DNA of 64,000 nucleotides, from the NCBI GenBank assembly GCA_963691815.1, contig OY829646.1, positions 4,389,152 through 4,453,151 of the forward strand, read 5' to 3'. Origin of the DNA: Echiichthys vipera. Taxonomy: Eukaryota; Chordata; Actinopteri; Perciformes; Trachinidae. Of this stretch, positions 41,954 through 53,458 are shown in pieces. Within the stretch, counting starts at the first letter, position 1. Every line of letters begins with the position of its first letter. Both the position numbers and the translations under genes were made by a program. The notes under the pieces are model-generated. The model saw only the letters and a program-made list of their open reading frames with translations. It made no database searches and was not told the DNA's origin.

Positions 41954-42560
41954 AGTGAAATTCCGGCGTAATTCCATGTAACAACTATTAACGGAGAAAA
42001 CCCATAGAGTCGCTAACAGCCGAATGCGGCTAACACTGATTAGCTCGGGGCAGTACGGTGAAGGTATTAAAACGTCTTTTTTAGCCACTAATACTGCTCA
42101 AAATAACACCAACCTCTGCAGTAGCATGAGAAGAGTCCTTACACAGAAAACAAAGCACCAATTGGCTCCTTCCTTTTGAATTGACTTTGGTAATCCACTT
42201 GAATGGACTTTACTATGAGAGGAGCTGGTGCAGGGGCCAGTAGGTAACACTCTTTTAATAAACTCTGGGTTCACTAACTAAGTTGTTGGTGCTTTGTTTT
42301 ATGTGTAAGGATTCTTATCATGCTACTGCAGAGGTTTGGTGTTATTTTGAGCAGTATTAGTGGTTAAAAAAGCTGTGCTGCCCCGAGCTAATCACTATTA
42401 GCCGAATTACATTACATTAATTACATTTAGCAATGGTTAGCGATTGTCCAGGATTTCTCTGTTAATAATTGTTACATGAGAAAAATTGTCTTCATGGCTT
42501 ATTTGATGAGTGTTTTTACCGAAAAAGACCCTGGGAAGATTTTATGCCAGAATTTCACTT
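41954..42560. mobile_element. TTAA-flanked foldback element, copy 2
   Basis: Ends AGTGAAATTCCGGCG and CCAGAATTTCACTT are inverted, flanked by TTAA (41950-41953 and 42561-42564). Arms match those of 27816-28482. The non-palindromic centre (about 42150-42295) is the reverse complement of the centre of copy 1, so the two copies sit in opposite orientation. Confidence 0.65.
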
Positions 42561-42564
42561 TTAA

Positions 42565-43494
42565 AAAAACTAAGTTTTTAACGATTTCCATCTTTCCCTT
42601 TTTAACTACGTTCAATGTTTCCTGTAGGATATTTTTCAGCAGCGGGGGCATGCCAATAATGTCCCATTCCCCTTGTGATAATCCTGATGTGTGAAAGTAC
42701 TCATGAGAAAAACAAAAGTTCAAAAGAATATATTGACGTGCGATCTAATCGTGTGAACAAATAATACTTTTACAATACTCTTCCTAACCTAAACTGAGTA
42801 GCATTGATCCTGACTATCTTCTAATCTTTAGCTGTTTTTTTCAATCATGATCACGCCTTTTCCCTTTGTTTTCATGATCGCAACCATTCCATTATAACCA
42901 TAACTGACATCTTCTTATCTTCAACCATTATTGTGATCTTCTCTGTCCATTAGCAAGTTTTCGGAAGCTTCCCCCTTTTTGCTATGATTGCAATCTTTAA
43001 CATTTTCACCACAATTTAATATTTTCATATTTTTAAAATCACGATTCATAATTTTTTCCCATCACAATCTGTGCTGAGCATGATCTTTCCCTTTTTGCCT
43101 ATGATCTCAGTCCTGTTTTTTCCTGTTTCGCCATGATTGCAATCTTGCCCTTACCATGGCCAACTGGTTTGTGTTACCTAAACTCACAATAACCATAGAG
43201 ATGGTTGGTCAGTTAATGCTTTAGTGGTCTGGCTTACCAGATGTACAGTGTGGATAAAATTCCTGAAAGCTAGCATGTTAAAGTAAGGGCATCGTTGCTG
43301 CATCCTTGGCTTATCACTAACTAAGACAACTGTGATTGGTTTAAAGAAATACAAACAACCCAGGGTTTTCCTCGATACCGGAATGTTAACTTGTGCAGCC
43401 GGACTTTTCCCTAATGCTGACACAGAGCTGTAGAGATAGTTCTGGCTAGGCTAGATTAGGGTAAGCCCACAGGAGCATAAATTACTCAAAACTT
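42565..43494. other. No gene seen
   Basis: AT-rich; many 'atgatcttt' / 'atcacaat' words suggest old low-complexity or a decayed repeat. Confidence 0.4.
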
Positions 43495-43715
43495 TTTAGT
43501 ACACATGCCAGGCCTGGGTGTGGCGCTGTAACTGCCGCAGAAATACACCAACAGCAGAGAAGAAGAGACGGAGAGACGCTGTGTAGAATAAAAACACCGG
43601 AGAGTTTCGCTCCAAATCTGGAGACTTCCCAAATCCTGTCCATCCTAGAGAGAAATCTGTCCACTGCTGTTATAGGAGACTTTTGTGCTGTTTTGGACTC
43701 TGATGCACCACTCAC
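43495..43715 (+). repeat. Dispersed repeat, copy 2
   Basis: See copy 1 at 17450-17680; about 220 bp of collinear similarity including 'ctggagacttcccaaatcct'. Confidence 0.6.
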
Positions 43716-44652
43716 TCTGCAGAGAAATATATGGTCGGCCTAATTCATTCCCATGCATGTGGCTCAGCATACAGTTCAGTCTGTGGGTCCGTGTCTCTCT
43801 TCACGCAGCAGCACTGCTGTTGTTATGTGACGCCGCAGGGGGTTAGAGGTCTTGAGACTTTTGTGGTGTTTTGGACTCTGATGCAGGAATCACTCTGTAG
43901 TTAGTGTCCTCAATGAGCAAAGGGTGCTGCTGTGCGACTCTTCCCCATACTGCTCTTTCCACGCAGAAGCACTGTTGTTGTTATGTGAAGCCACAGGGTT
44001 AGAGGTCGGAGGTGGGGCGATGACAGCATCGTTTAACAAAGTATGCGGTTTCGCTGTCCAGACGACAATGCCAAGGGGGGCCTTTTGAAACCTTCCCACT
44101 CTGGGACCTGGTTTAAAAAAAGACCGTTTTCAGGCTCCAATAACTCCGGCTGTTGTGGATGGTCGGGCAAAATTATACTAAAGTTGTGCGGTTACAGGAA
44201 AACGCGTCTCCATATGGGAAGCATGAAGAGAGAAACAAAGCTGCTTTTCTTATGTCCTGGAAAGTAACATTTGTAAATAAAAGGTTTTCACTTAAACAGC
44301 AGCAAAATGTTCCAGAAAGAAGCACTATTTTCCACTTTTCCAGAGCCTAATCAGTTCCCTTCTCCCAGACCCAGAGACCAACCACCAAACCCCTCCATAC
44401 CCTCCCACGTCCCTCCATACTGCTTGCCGGTCACTTGGCAGCCCAGCGGGAAACCCCTTCCCTCTTCTTCACCAATTCCTCTGCCATATGAATATTCAAG
44501 GCCGGTGTATAAACAGTAACAGATCTTGGAGGAGGAAAATAACGCTCCATCGCGTCTTCTCCTGGCTCAGCAGAAATTAGTGGCCTGCACTTATGAATGA
44601 AGCGGAGAGAAAAAGGAAAACTCTTTTTCTTTTTTAAAAAAACATCCCCACT
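43716..44652. other. Repeat-like interval, no gene
   Basis: 'tgttgttatgtga' and 'gacttttgtggtgttttggactct' words recur within 43800-44000, so this is probably an extension or tandem relic of the preceding repeat. 44040-44180 resembles hAT-type MITE text ('ccgttttcaggctccaa'). Confidence 0.35.
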
Positions 44653-44832
44653 TCGAGGCTTAGCTGAATGGTTAGAGCAGCTGCCCCATGTAGGCTGAAG
44701 GACCTCAAGGCAGCAGCTGCGGAACAACTGCAACCTGCGGCCCTTTGCTGCATGTTTCCCCCTCTCTCTCTCACCCCATTTCCTGTCTGTCCTATACTGT
44801 ATAATAAAGGTTTGAAAAACTGCCAAAAAAAT
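44653..44832 (+). mobile_element. tRNA-derived SINE, copy 3
   Basis: 'ttagctgaatggttagagca', 'cctgcggccctttgctgcat', a CT-rich stretch, AATAAAGG and 'aactgccaaaaaa' tail. Confidence 0.75.
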
Positions 44833-46678
44833 ATGTGGAGTGGCTAGTTTAAGAAACTCAACAAAACAAAACATCCCCACTTCAAAGGGAGTTTGCTCTT
44901 TGAGATGTTTTTTTCAGTGTTTCATTTTCATAACCTGCTGTGTGATGGATTAGTGTATTTACAGTGCTACGGTGTGCTACAGTGAGAATGATGAATAGTT
45001 TTGCAGATGTATGCTGCTGATACAGGCCTCTGGTTCAAAATATGTTGCTTCATATCAGACAGAATTGTCAACTAGCCACACTCTTTTTGCATCTTCAGTC
45101 TGACATTGCCTGCACTCTAACTGAATTACACGGGGGGGATTTGATTTCCTCTAACAAATCACAAGAGACTTCCGGCCTGAGACATATAACTTCCAGAATA
45201 GTGCTATGCTAACTTGAATGGGGATAAAATAATTAAATCGTGCTGCTCTTCTTCTCACTTTCCAAATCTTATCCAGCTGAATTGATCCGAATCTGACAGT
45301 GAAATAAGTCATTTTGCGGAGGCTGTGACGCTACAGCTGCAACAGTAGCGACTATAGACTGTCTAGTCGCGACGGAGTCAGATATGGAGGAGCACGGCAG
45401 AGCATGTCATAAGTATATTTTATTTTATTTAATTACTTGGTTGTGATTGGCCAGTGAGTGCTATCTAATGCTGCATTCCAGTTGAGCTTGGGAGTTGAAA
45501 TTTCAACTTTAATGCCTACAGATGTCGAAATTATCAACTCCCCAGTCAGAAATCCAACATGGCAGCGCCCGTGATATACTGTTCATTCGTACATCAGACT
45601 ACAGGAGTTTCAGGATGATGAATCCCCAGTTCACCCCTTGGCTTGACAGTCGGAGGAGAAATCTGGTCAGGGGCCTTGGTTGGTACTAGTGTTGGGCCCA
45701 GATTATCTGGTAATGTGGGCGGTTTACAGATCCAATCTTAAACCCCCCTAACTGCTCCACTCTCATCAGAGCCAGCCTGATAATATCAATCATGTTTGAT
45801 ATTTTGGAGTTCAAATCTTGATGATTACGATTATGATTACGTCAGTACAGGGACAGACAGTGTTACCAAGTAAACATTATAGCCCTTGAGCCTAACATTG
45901 GCTAGCATACTACTGACATATTAAAACTGACCTCACTACCAGGTCTCACTTAAGAACCAACAATCCATGTTGAGTCAGTCTGCTAACAATCCATGTTGAG
46001 TCAGTCTGCCTTAGAGTTGTAATCCGTAAAATTGAGATACGTTGTTTATTAGCGGTTGCTTTGGCGGTCAGATGTAACTACAGGTGAGTCTCTGGGACCT
46101 CATCTCCAAGAGTTCCTTTGGAAGCCGATTAGTGTCAACCGTTGACGTCAGCAGATTGACAGATCTTACCTGCTTGATGCCGTCACATGCTCCACACTGA
46201 TAGTAGAAGAGAGAAGGAGACCGACATAAAAAGCATCACTTGCTGAGAACCACATCTGATTTTAGCACAGGAATGTCGTCACAGACACTCAGATCGTATT
46301 TTGTCGGCAAAAAAGCAAATACAAGTGCTTTCATTAGTGGGCCATATGATCAATCACCATTGTTTTAACTCACTCTGTGATGGATAGTAACTTAACAGAC
46401 AATTAAATAATGACAATCTTACAGACTACAACTTTAACTCAGTGCTGAAGATTCAGAGTAACTTTGGACTGTATTTCTACATGGAAGGAGGACTGAGTAT
46501 TGTTTTACCCTGAATCAAAAATGAAGTTATCCTTTATAGAAAGTATGATATGATATATGGTTAGGGGTCGGAATCTTTGGGTGCCTCACGGTTTGTTTCC
46601 ATTCCGATTCTTGTGGTCACAATGCAATTCAGAATCAATTTTCCTTTAGAAACAATTTTGGGTTCAAATTCCATTCTC
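44833..46678. other. No gene seen
   Basis: Unique or old repeat sequence. A 27 bp direct duplication ('aacaatccatgttgagtcag') lies at about 45958-46010. Confidence 0.45.
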
Positions 46679-48314
46679 ATCCTCAAAGCAATTTCAGTCA
46701 AAAACAACTGGACTGGTTGTTTGTCTAGGAAGACGTTTCACCTCTCATCCAAGAGATCCAATCTGAACCAATGGCTTTGTCCTACGATGTGACTTCCTTG
46801 TTCACCTGTATTCCAACCATGGAGGCCTTGGCCACGGTAAGAGAGCGGCTCACACAGGACAATTCCTTACAAAACCGAACAAATCTCAAACCAGACCACA
46901 TTTGCCAACTTCTGGATTTGTGCCTGAATACCACATATTTCCAGTTTAATGGCATTTTTTACAGACAGAAACACGGCTGTGCCATGGGTTCACCAGTATC
47001 CCCTATTGTGGCAAATCTGTACATGGAGGAGGTAGAGGGCAAGGCTTGAACTCCTTTAAAGGAGTAACCCCAAGCCATTGGTTCAGATATGTGGACGACA
47101 CATGGGTTAAGATCAAATCCAAAGAGGTGCAAACTTTTACTGAACATATCAACTCAGTGGACAGAAACATCAAGTTCACCAGAGAGGAAGTTAAGGACAA
47201 CAGCTTGCCCTTCTTGGACTGTGACGTCCATATGGAGAATGACAGGAGCCTCCACATAGGGGTATACAGAAAACCCACTCACACGGATCAATATCTACTT
47301 TTTTACTCTCACCACCCTTTGGAACACAAGCTTGGCGTTATCAGAACACTGCAGCATAGAGCTGATAACGTACCCACTAGCTCACAGGCTCAAGGGGAAG
47401 AACGCAAGCACCTGAGAGGCGCCCTCACAACTTGTGGCTACCCCAGCTGGACCTTTGTTAAAACGGCAGAAAGAAAAAGATAACAGGAGAAACAACATCG
47501 TAATCCCATATGTGGCTGGGGTATCGGAGAAACTCAGGAGGATTTTCAACAAACATTGCATCCCTGTGTATTTCAAACCCGGTAACACACTCAGACAGAG
47601 ACTAGTACATCCGAAGGACAGAACACCACACCACCACAAAAGCAACCTGGTTTATGATGTCCAATGCAATGAGGAATGCAAAGATCTTTACATTGGAGAA
47701 ACAAAACAACCACTGCATAAACGCATGGCCCAACACAGGAGAGCTCACTCCTCAGGCCTGGACTCCGCTGTCCACTTACACCTCAAGGAGAAAGCCCACT
47801 CCTTTGATGACAGCAATGTCCAAATCTTGGACAGAGAGGACAGATGGTTTGAAAGAGGAGTAAAAGAAGCCATCTATGTAAAAGTGGAGAAACCATTGCT
47901 CAACAGAGGAGGGGGTCTGAGACACCACTTATCTCCAATTTACAATGCTGCCCTTTCATCCCTTCCCAGGAGATTCAACAATCTAACCCCAAAGGACAAC
48001 TGTTCACACATGGCCCGGGTGACCCCAACGACTGTCGTTCAGACTCAATAGAGCACTAACGAAGTCGAAACCAACTGCCCACCAACGACTGTCACTCTAA
48101 CGACGGGCGTGGGCACTTGGAGCACAAAGGGTGTCAGTGACATCATCGGCCTTGTGAGAGGTTAAATACCTGGATCTCCACACCAGTTAGTTGGACCAGT
48201 CCCAGCCTGGTCAGATGCGTACATGAACTGATGAAGCCTCTTGGATGAGAGGTGAAACGTCTTCCTAGACAAACAACCAGTCCAGTTGTTTTTGACTGAA
48301 ATTGCTTTGAGGAT
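46679..48314 (+). mobile_element. Penelope-like element with identical 77 bp inverted repeats
   Basis: Left (46679-46755) and right (48238-48314) termini are perfect reverse complements over 77 bp ('cctcaaagcaatttcagtca' inward to 'ctcatccaagag'). Between them lie the C-terminal half of a Penelope-type reverse transcriptase and a GIY-YIG endonuclease. The RT begins about 15 bp inside the left repeat, so the N-terminal half is missing and a reversed copy of the 3' end is joined in its place. Such inverted pseudo-LTR arrangements are known for Penelope-like elements. Confidence 0.85.
46771..48051 (+). pseudogene. Penelope-type RT plus GIY-YIG endonuclease, frameshifted
   Basis: Three overlapping frames continue one another: 46771-47045, 47046-about 47440 and about 47434-48051. 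The first has YDVTSLFTCIP (motif A region) and HGCAMGSPVSPIVANLYME. The second has FRYVDDTW (catalytic Asp pair) and FLDCDV plus YRKPTHTDQYL. The third has LVYDVQCNEECKDLYIGETK, a GIY-YIG nuclease core, followed by MAQHRRAHSS and HLHLKEKAHSFDD. The element would prime at nicks made by the GIY-YIG domain. Two frameshifts and the missing N-terminus make it inactive. Confidence 0.8.
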
Positions 48315-48329
48315 AACGATGACCTGGAC

Positions 48330-49409
48330 GAATGAGAACATTCACAGGCTTAATTCCATTTTCAGTTCATAACTATTCAAAATAGATTCTCTATGGGGTT
48401 TAGATCTGGACTCTGGGCTGGCCATTTCTTGTTTCAACATTCTTAGCTTCAAGGAACTGTTTAACCTTGTTTTGCAGTGTGACAGGGGACATTGTCTTGC
48501 ATTAAAATTGCAGCTGATTGGGAGACATTTGCAGTGTTTTATTGCATGTTGCTGAAGGAGGATCACATAAACATTTCATTCAGGCCATGTATCTGTACAA
48601 GAGGCCCAACTCCTACTGCAGGCGCCATTGCTTCCTGGTTTATTCTATTCCCGGGTCAAAAGCCGCTGCTGCGGAGTGGGGAGCATGCGAAGACAAGAAA
48701 CATGAGAATAATCCGAGAACGCTGTTTACATGCGCAGATAATTGGGGAACTGAAGGAGTTATCTATGTCTGTTAACCAGGGAATCAAAACTCAGATTTTA
48801 CCCCAGGTATGGTGTTTACATGCTGTTTAAGAAACCGGGGTATGCCCTTAACCAAAATGTAATCAGGATTTTTAAACTGCATGTAAACGCACTGAATGAG
48901 AGCCTTCACATAACCCCGTCCTCTCGTGCACTTGTTTTACGTGGACGGCCGGCCTTTTTGAGGGACTTAAATGAATCTGTGTCCTTGTAAAGTTTCAATA
49001 TTCTTGAAATCACAGACTGTGAACGCCCAACCTCTCTCTGATGGAGGGTCATCCCTTTGGCTTTCATCTGGACAAACTGCTGTCTCAGGGTTTCAGTCAC
49101 CTTAGAGCAGCTCGCTATCTTTCAAAGTAACCAGAAGAGCTGCATATAAATAGGGTGTGTCCAAAAATTAAGTCAATTTTCACCAGGTGCCAGATTAACA
49201 CCAATAACTAGAAGGGATCTGAAAGTGTTCTTTTACTCACTGTTTTTTTTCACAAAATAAAGGTTTTTGTTGAAGTGCCTTGGTTATTTAAAAAATAAAA
49301 AAAACATGCTAGTACAGCAGTGGTATAGCCACAGCTGATATTCTATCAAATTATGAACAATAAAAAATAACAGTATTAATACTTTTCTCTCTAATTTTGA
49401 TCTCCAGTG
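48330..49409 (-). mobile_element. Tc1-like transposon remnant, interrupted
   Basis: Minus strand: the N-terminal helix-turn-helix part reads MTETLRQQFVQMKAKGMTLH and SQSVISRILKLYKDTDS (49100-48910). The C-terminal region survives at about 48345-48510 (the 'SPDLNPIEN'-type block is recognisable but broken). The end at 49409, 'tctccagtg' followed by TA, looks like a Tc1 terminus. The middle is replaced by another repeat (48645-48895). Confidence 0.6.
48645..48895. repeat. Short dispersed repeat, copy 1
   Basis: Shares 'gtttacatg', 'gaaaccggggtat' / 'gaaaccagggtat' and 'gggtcaaaagccgctgctgc'-type text with about 52912-53125. Probably a hAT-like MITE; ends not resolved. Confidence 0.4.
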
Positions 49410-49519
49410 TATATACAAAATGTGTTTTATACCATACCACTGGAAACAACGACTCTGCTGAGCTTACGTTTATTTGCTCTGGTGGTTATGTCTGGTCCCT
49501 CTCCCATTCAGACAGAACG

Positions 49520-49643
49520 CCTCATGGAAAGAGACTGAAGGTCCTCGAGGCAGCGGCCGTGGGTTCGACTCCGAACTCTGGCTTATTGCTGCATGCCCCC
49601 CCCCCCCCCGAAATAAAGGCTTGAAATACTGCCAAAAAAAATC
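49520..49643 (+). mobile_element. tRNA-derived SINE, 5'-truncated copy
   Basis: 'gaggcagcggccgtgggttc', 'ttgctgcatg', a C run (about 49596-49608), AATAAAGG and the 'actgccaaaaaaa' tail. Confidence 0.65.
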
Positions 49644-50002
49644 TTTTGGGAGAGGAGCGTCGGGTCTGATGAAATGAATCAACATTCTATTATTGTATTG
49701 TATTTTTTTAAGTTTGTGACCCTGCCGCCATTTTCTTCCTGCTTCAAAATGGACCATGCACCGCCTCAGCGGTTCTAGTGTCGCTCAGGGCTACGTTGAC
49801 TGGTTGTAGGTCTATCCAATTCAATCCAATGCCAGACTACCGTAACACTATACTTGCTGACATCAGAGAAAGTGGGGATCACTTACAAGGCTAAAGATTG
49901 GTTTAAGGTGGTAAAACAAAATAAACCAATAAACGATAGTTTTCCTTTAGAGCAGGTCAGGCTGTGGAGTGGAGTGAGGGGCAAGTAGCAAGCTGAGATT
50001 GT

Positions 50003-50424
50003 TCATCTCATCTCATCTCACCTTCAACCGCTTATCCGGGGTCGGGTCGCGGGGGCAGCAGCTTTAGCAGAGGACCCCAAACTTCCCTTTCCTGGGCCAC
50101 ATTAACCAGCTCTAACTGGGAGTTCCCAGGCCAGTGTGGAGATATAATCTCTCCACCTGGTCCTGGGTCTTCCCCGAGGCCTCCTCCCAGCTGGACGTGC
50201 CTGGAACACCTCCCTAGGGAGGCGCCCAGGGGGCATCCTTACTAGATGCCCTAACCACCTCAACTAGCTCCTTTCAACGCAAAGGAGCAGTGGCTCTACT
50301 CCGAGTTCCTCACGAATGGCTGAACTTCTCACCCTATCTCTAAGGGAGACTCCAGCCACCCTCCTGAGAAAACCCATTTCAGCCGCTTGTACCCGCGACC
50401 ACGTTCTTTTGGTCATGAGCTGAG
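50003..50424 (-). mobile_element. LINE 3' fragment, RTE/Expander-like
   Basis: Begins (its 3' end) with CATCT repeats and 'caaccgcttatccggggtcg', continues with 'gtcctgggtcttccccgagg' and 'aggcgcccagggggcatcc'. I recall this text as the 3' part of an abundant fish RTE-type LINE; no RT motif lies within the fragment. Confidence 0.55.
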
Positions 50425-50426
50425 AT

Positions 50427-50548
50427 TGTTGGGTCTCTGTAAATTATGAATAAGTCATAGAGTGTGGTCTTTACCTACTCTATATTTAAAGAGTCTTGAC
50501 TGAACTTTTGTTATGATTTGACAATATAAATAAATTCGAATTGAATTA
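50427..50548 (+). mobile_element. L2 3' end fragment
   Basis: Reversed relative to the main L2: 'tgaataagtcatagagtgtg', then 'gttatgatttgacaatataa' and a GAATTGAATT tail. Plus-strand copy. Confidence 0.75.
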
Positions 50549-51215
50549 GATGAAATACTGAAATACCACCACTAAAAGTCATCAAGTTTCATATTCCACT
50601 GGTTACCTCTTTAAAGATACTATAAGTCAGCTGCTGGCAGCTTTAGTGTCTATATTGCTTTAGTGTCTATATTGCTTGGGAAGAAAACTCCTCTCCAGCT
50701 GAAGTGTTATTCTTACAGCACCACTGCACATTATACAGCACTAAAAAAAAACATTGGTATTACTACTGGCCTCAGAAACGGTCAAGTCGTGTTCCTAAAT
50801 CCCCCCTCCTCAGCCAGAGAGCTGCAGGCTTTCTTATATAAACATTAGATCATGGTCTCTGGCTCGCTTTGGGTGGGGCTGCCTGCCCAACTGCATGCAG
50901 AGATGAAGGGATGATGGGGTGGATGGATGATCGCTCCGGGCAAGCTGGCAATGATAGTACATTACAGACGTGAAGACTGAGAATGGACTTTGAGTGATCC
51001 ATGGCGGAAATCAGATCCTAATGGACTGGAGAATGGCACCAGTGGGCGAGATGCAGTAGAGCTCAGAAGCTGCAGCAATGCACTGAGAATAAAGGCTGCC
51101 TCCATTAGTGTTTGATAGAGATAACACACAGTCAGCTGCTATGGCCCTTTGGCAAACCCTTAAATCATAATGGACAGGCGACTTATGATCATGTTTTAAT
51201 AATAATGAAAGTTTG
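50549..51215. other. No gene seen
   Basis: Contains a short direct duplication ('gctttagtgtctatatt' twice near 50640-50670); otherwise nothing recognised. Confidence 0.4.
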
Positions 51216-51745
51216 CCTTAGGCTACATCCACACGACCACATTTTTATCCTAAAACTGCGTTTTAAAACAAAAAACATTTTCTGTCCACACAAGCGCCAT
51301 AGCTCCGTATGAGTAATAATCTCTGTCCATATTAACAAGCCTGATAACACATATCGGTTGACCATACACTGGGCATGTGCTGTAAACAGGAAGCAGATTG
51401 TCTAACGTTACTCGGTGGTTCAAAATGATGGCTGTATATTATCCATCACTGGAGGAAGCCATGGCAAAGGGAAAGGAGCACCCACACAAGAAGGATGATC
51501 TCACAGAAGGTATGTCAGCCTACCTAACTGATAAGACTGACTGACGTGGGTGTCTGCGTCATTGTTTTAAAAAATCTCTGTTTCTGCCTGTCTAGACTAA
51601 AACATAACCCAGAGTTTACAAACTAAAACGGTGTCAGCAGCATTTCCACAGAGAGGCTTTGAAATGCCAGAGTAGTATGGACGCCAGGCATAGATGTAAC
51701 AAAAGTTGTGTGTTTTTAAACAAAAAGGTAGTAGTGTGGATGAGT
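51216..51745. repeat. hAT-like MITE, diverged
   Basis: Left part 'ggctacatccacacgaccac' and right part 'gtagtgtggatgag' face each other with intervening 'cgttttaaaa' / 'aactaaaacgg' words. The inverted match is weak; class inferred from the 'tccacacg' terminus. Confidence 0.4.
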
Positions 51746-52138
51746 CTGTCCGACTGTCTCTTCTCTTCGCCACATTACCCAGGCCCCTTCATTACCATTT
51801 TCCATCCATTCACCAGATAACATCAGTCTTCCCCTCCTTTCTCCATCACCTGACTGCTCTGCCCATCTACACACAGACAACGTCGCGTCGTCATATAATG
51901 TCAAATCACATGTAGTAAAATCTGTACTACAATTGCTGAAAGGCTCAACAGCACATCATACAACAGGAGGATGATTGATTGGTTTCACTGAGGTATCAAA
52001 AGTTAACCTCAAATATATTTTAGATGAAAAATAAAGATATGTATGTCAGCTGGAATCCGTTCAAGAGCACCTGAGCATCTCTTGCTTAAGCGCTGTCTGC
52101 TGTAATCCACCAACATTACAGCTCCAGTTTCATTGTAC
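51746..52138. other. No gene seen
   Basis: Short unique spacer. Confidence 0.4.
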
Positions 52139-52498
52139 ATGTGTCATGACACGTGTGAGACGTTACATCTCCTCCTTTTACCCTCTTCACATCTGCTCAG
52201 CAGTTGCCTGTTTTTTCACCGCCCACCCCTTCACCTGCATCAGTCCCTCATCAGCCCTGCAACACTTATACCAGCCTCTTTGCCTCAGTCAGTGTCAGAT
52301 TGTTGACATTTTTATGTTGCAAAGTTTGCTTTTGTCTTTGAGTTTGAACCACCCTTACCTGCCTGAATGCCAGCTTACCCGCCTAGTTTTACTTTAAACC
52401 TCCACCCTGGAACCTGTGCCTGCATGCATGTAAGCATTTGCATGTTCACCTCTACAATAAACCCCTGAACTGTAACTGTTGGCCTGCATTGTCACACG
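52139..52498 (+). mobile_element. Possible decayed solo LTR
   Basis: Starts near 'tgtgtcatgacacgtg' and ends near 'ctgcattgtcaca', with 'caataaacccctgaactg' about 40 bp before the end, like the polyadenylation region of Gypsy LTRs. No target duplication visible. Confidence 0.35.
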
Positions 52499-52582
52499 AA
52501 AATACTTTTTGTCAGGCTCCAAGTAATGTGTTTGTGCTTCAGCAAGGAAATGGAAATAGAAATGGAAAACCTTTCGACTTTT

Positions 52583-52768
52583 GGCGCCTGTTGGCTCAGT
52601 GATTACAGCGGATGCAACATACAGAGGTTAAAGTCCTCGACGCAGCGGCCCTGGTTCATTTCCCACCTATGCCCCTTTGCTGCATGTCACCCCCTCTCTC
52701 TCTCCTGTTTCCTGTCACTCTTCAAAAGCTGTCACTATCAAATAAAGGCATAAAAAGGCCAAAACTAA
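52583..52768 (+). mobile_element. tRNA-derived SINE, copy 4
   Basis: 'ggcgcctgttggctcagtga' head, 'cccctttgctgcatgtcacc', a CT-rich stretch, AATAAAGGC and an A-rich tail. Confidence 0.75.
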
Positions 52769-52911
52769 TCTTGGAAAAAAAAAGGAAATGGGTCTTATTG
52801 TTAGTAATGTTACTTGCCATGGCGAAGTCCTCCCTCAGTTTATAGCTAAAGCTTGTGTTGTTGTTGTTTTTTCATGTTGTTTCGGCGCTGTTGCTTCCTG
52901 ATCTTTTCTTG

Positions 52912-53125
52912 TTCCGGTTCAGCAACCACTGCTGCAGAGTCAGAAAGGGCAGTTATAACCCATGGAGCATATGCAGATGTCTAACCCTATCATAATCTGG
53001 GAATGCTGTTTATAATCAGGAATAATCGGGGTACTAAGGGAGTTCCCTGGGTCTCTTAACCGGGGTATGAAACTTTTACCCTGGGTACAGTGTTTACATG
53101 GCGTTTGAGAAACCAGGGTATTGCC
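52912..53125. repeat. Short dispersed repeat, copy 2
   Basis: See 48645-48895; shares 'agaaaccagggtat' and 'tgtttacatg' text. Confidence 0.4.
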
Positions 53126-53137
53126 TAAACCCGAAAG

Positions 53138-53458
53138 AGTGGTTAGCACTGTCGCCTCACAGCGAGAAGGTTCCAGGTTCGCATCCCAGCTCGGGCCTTT
53201 CTGTGTGGAGTTTGCATGTTGTCAGCATGGGTTTTCTCCGGGTTCTCCGGTTTCCTCCCACAATCCAAAGACATGCAAGTGTTAGGTTAATTGATGACTC
53301 TAAAATTGCCCGTAGGTGTGAATAGTTGTCTGTCTCCGTTCGTCTCTATGTGCCCTGCAATAGACTGGCGTACTGTCCAGGGTGTACCCCGCCTCACGCC
53401 CGATGTCAGCTGCGACCCCGACAGGGACAAGCGGTTGAAGATGAATGAATGAATGTTA
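53138..53458 (+). mobile_element. Mermaid/DANA-type tRNA-derived SINE
   Basis: Head 'gtggttagcactgtcgcctc', 'aggttccaggttcgcatccc', body 'tctgtgtggagtttgcatgt' and 'ctccggtttcctcccacaat', LINE-like end 'gacaagcggttgaagatga' and GAATGAATGAATG tail. Well preserved. Confidence 0.75.

Noticed and set aside
44307..44519. Proline-rich 70-codon frame
   Set aside because: Short, low complexity, no conserved context.
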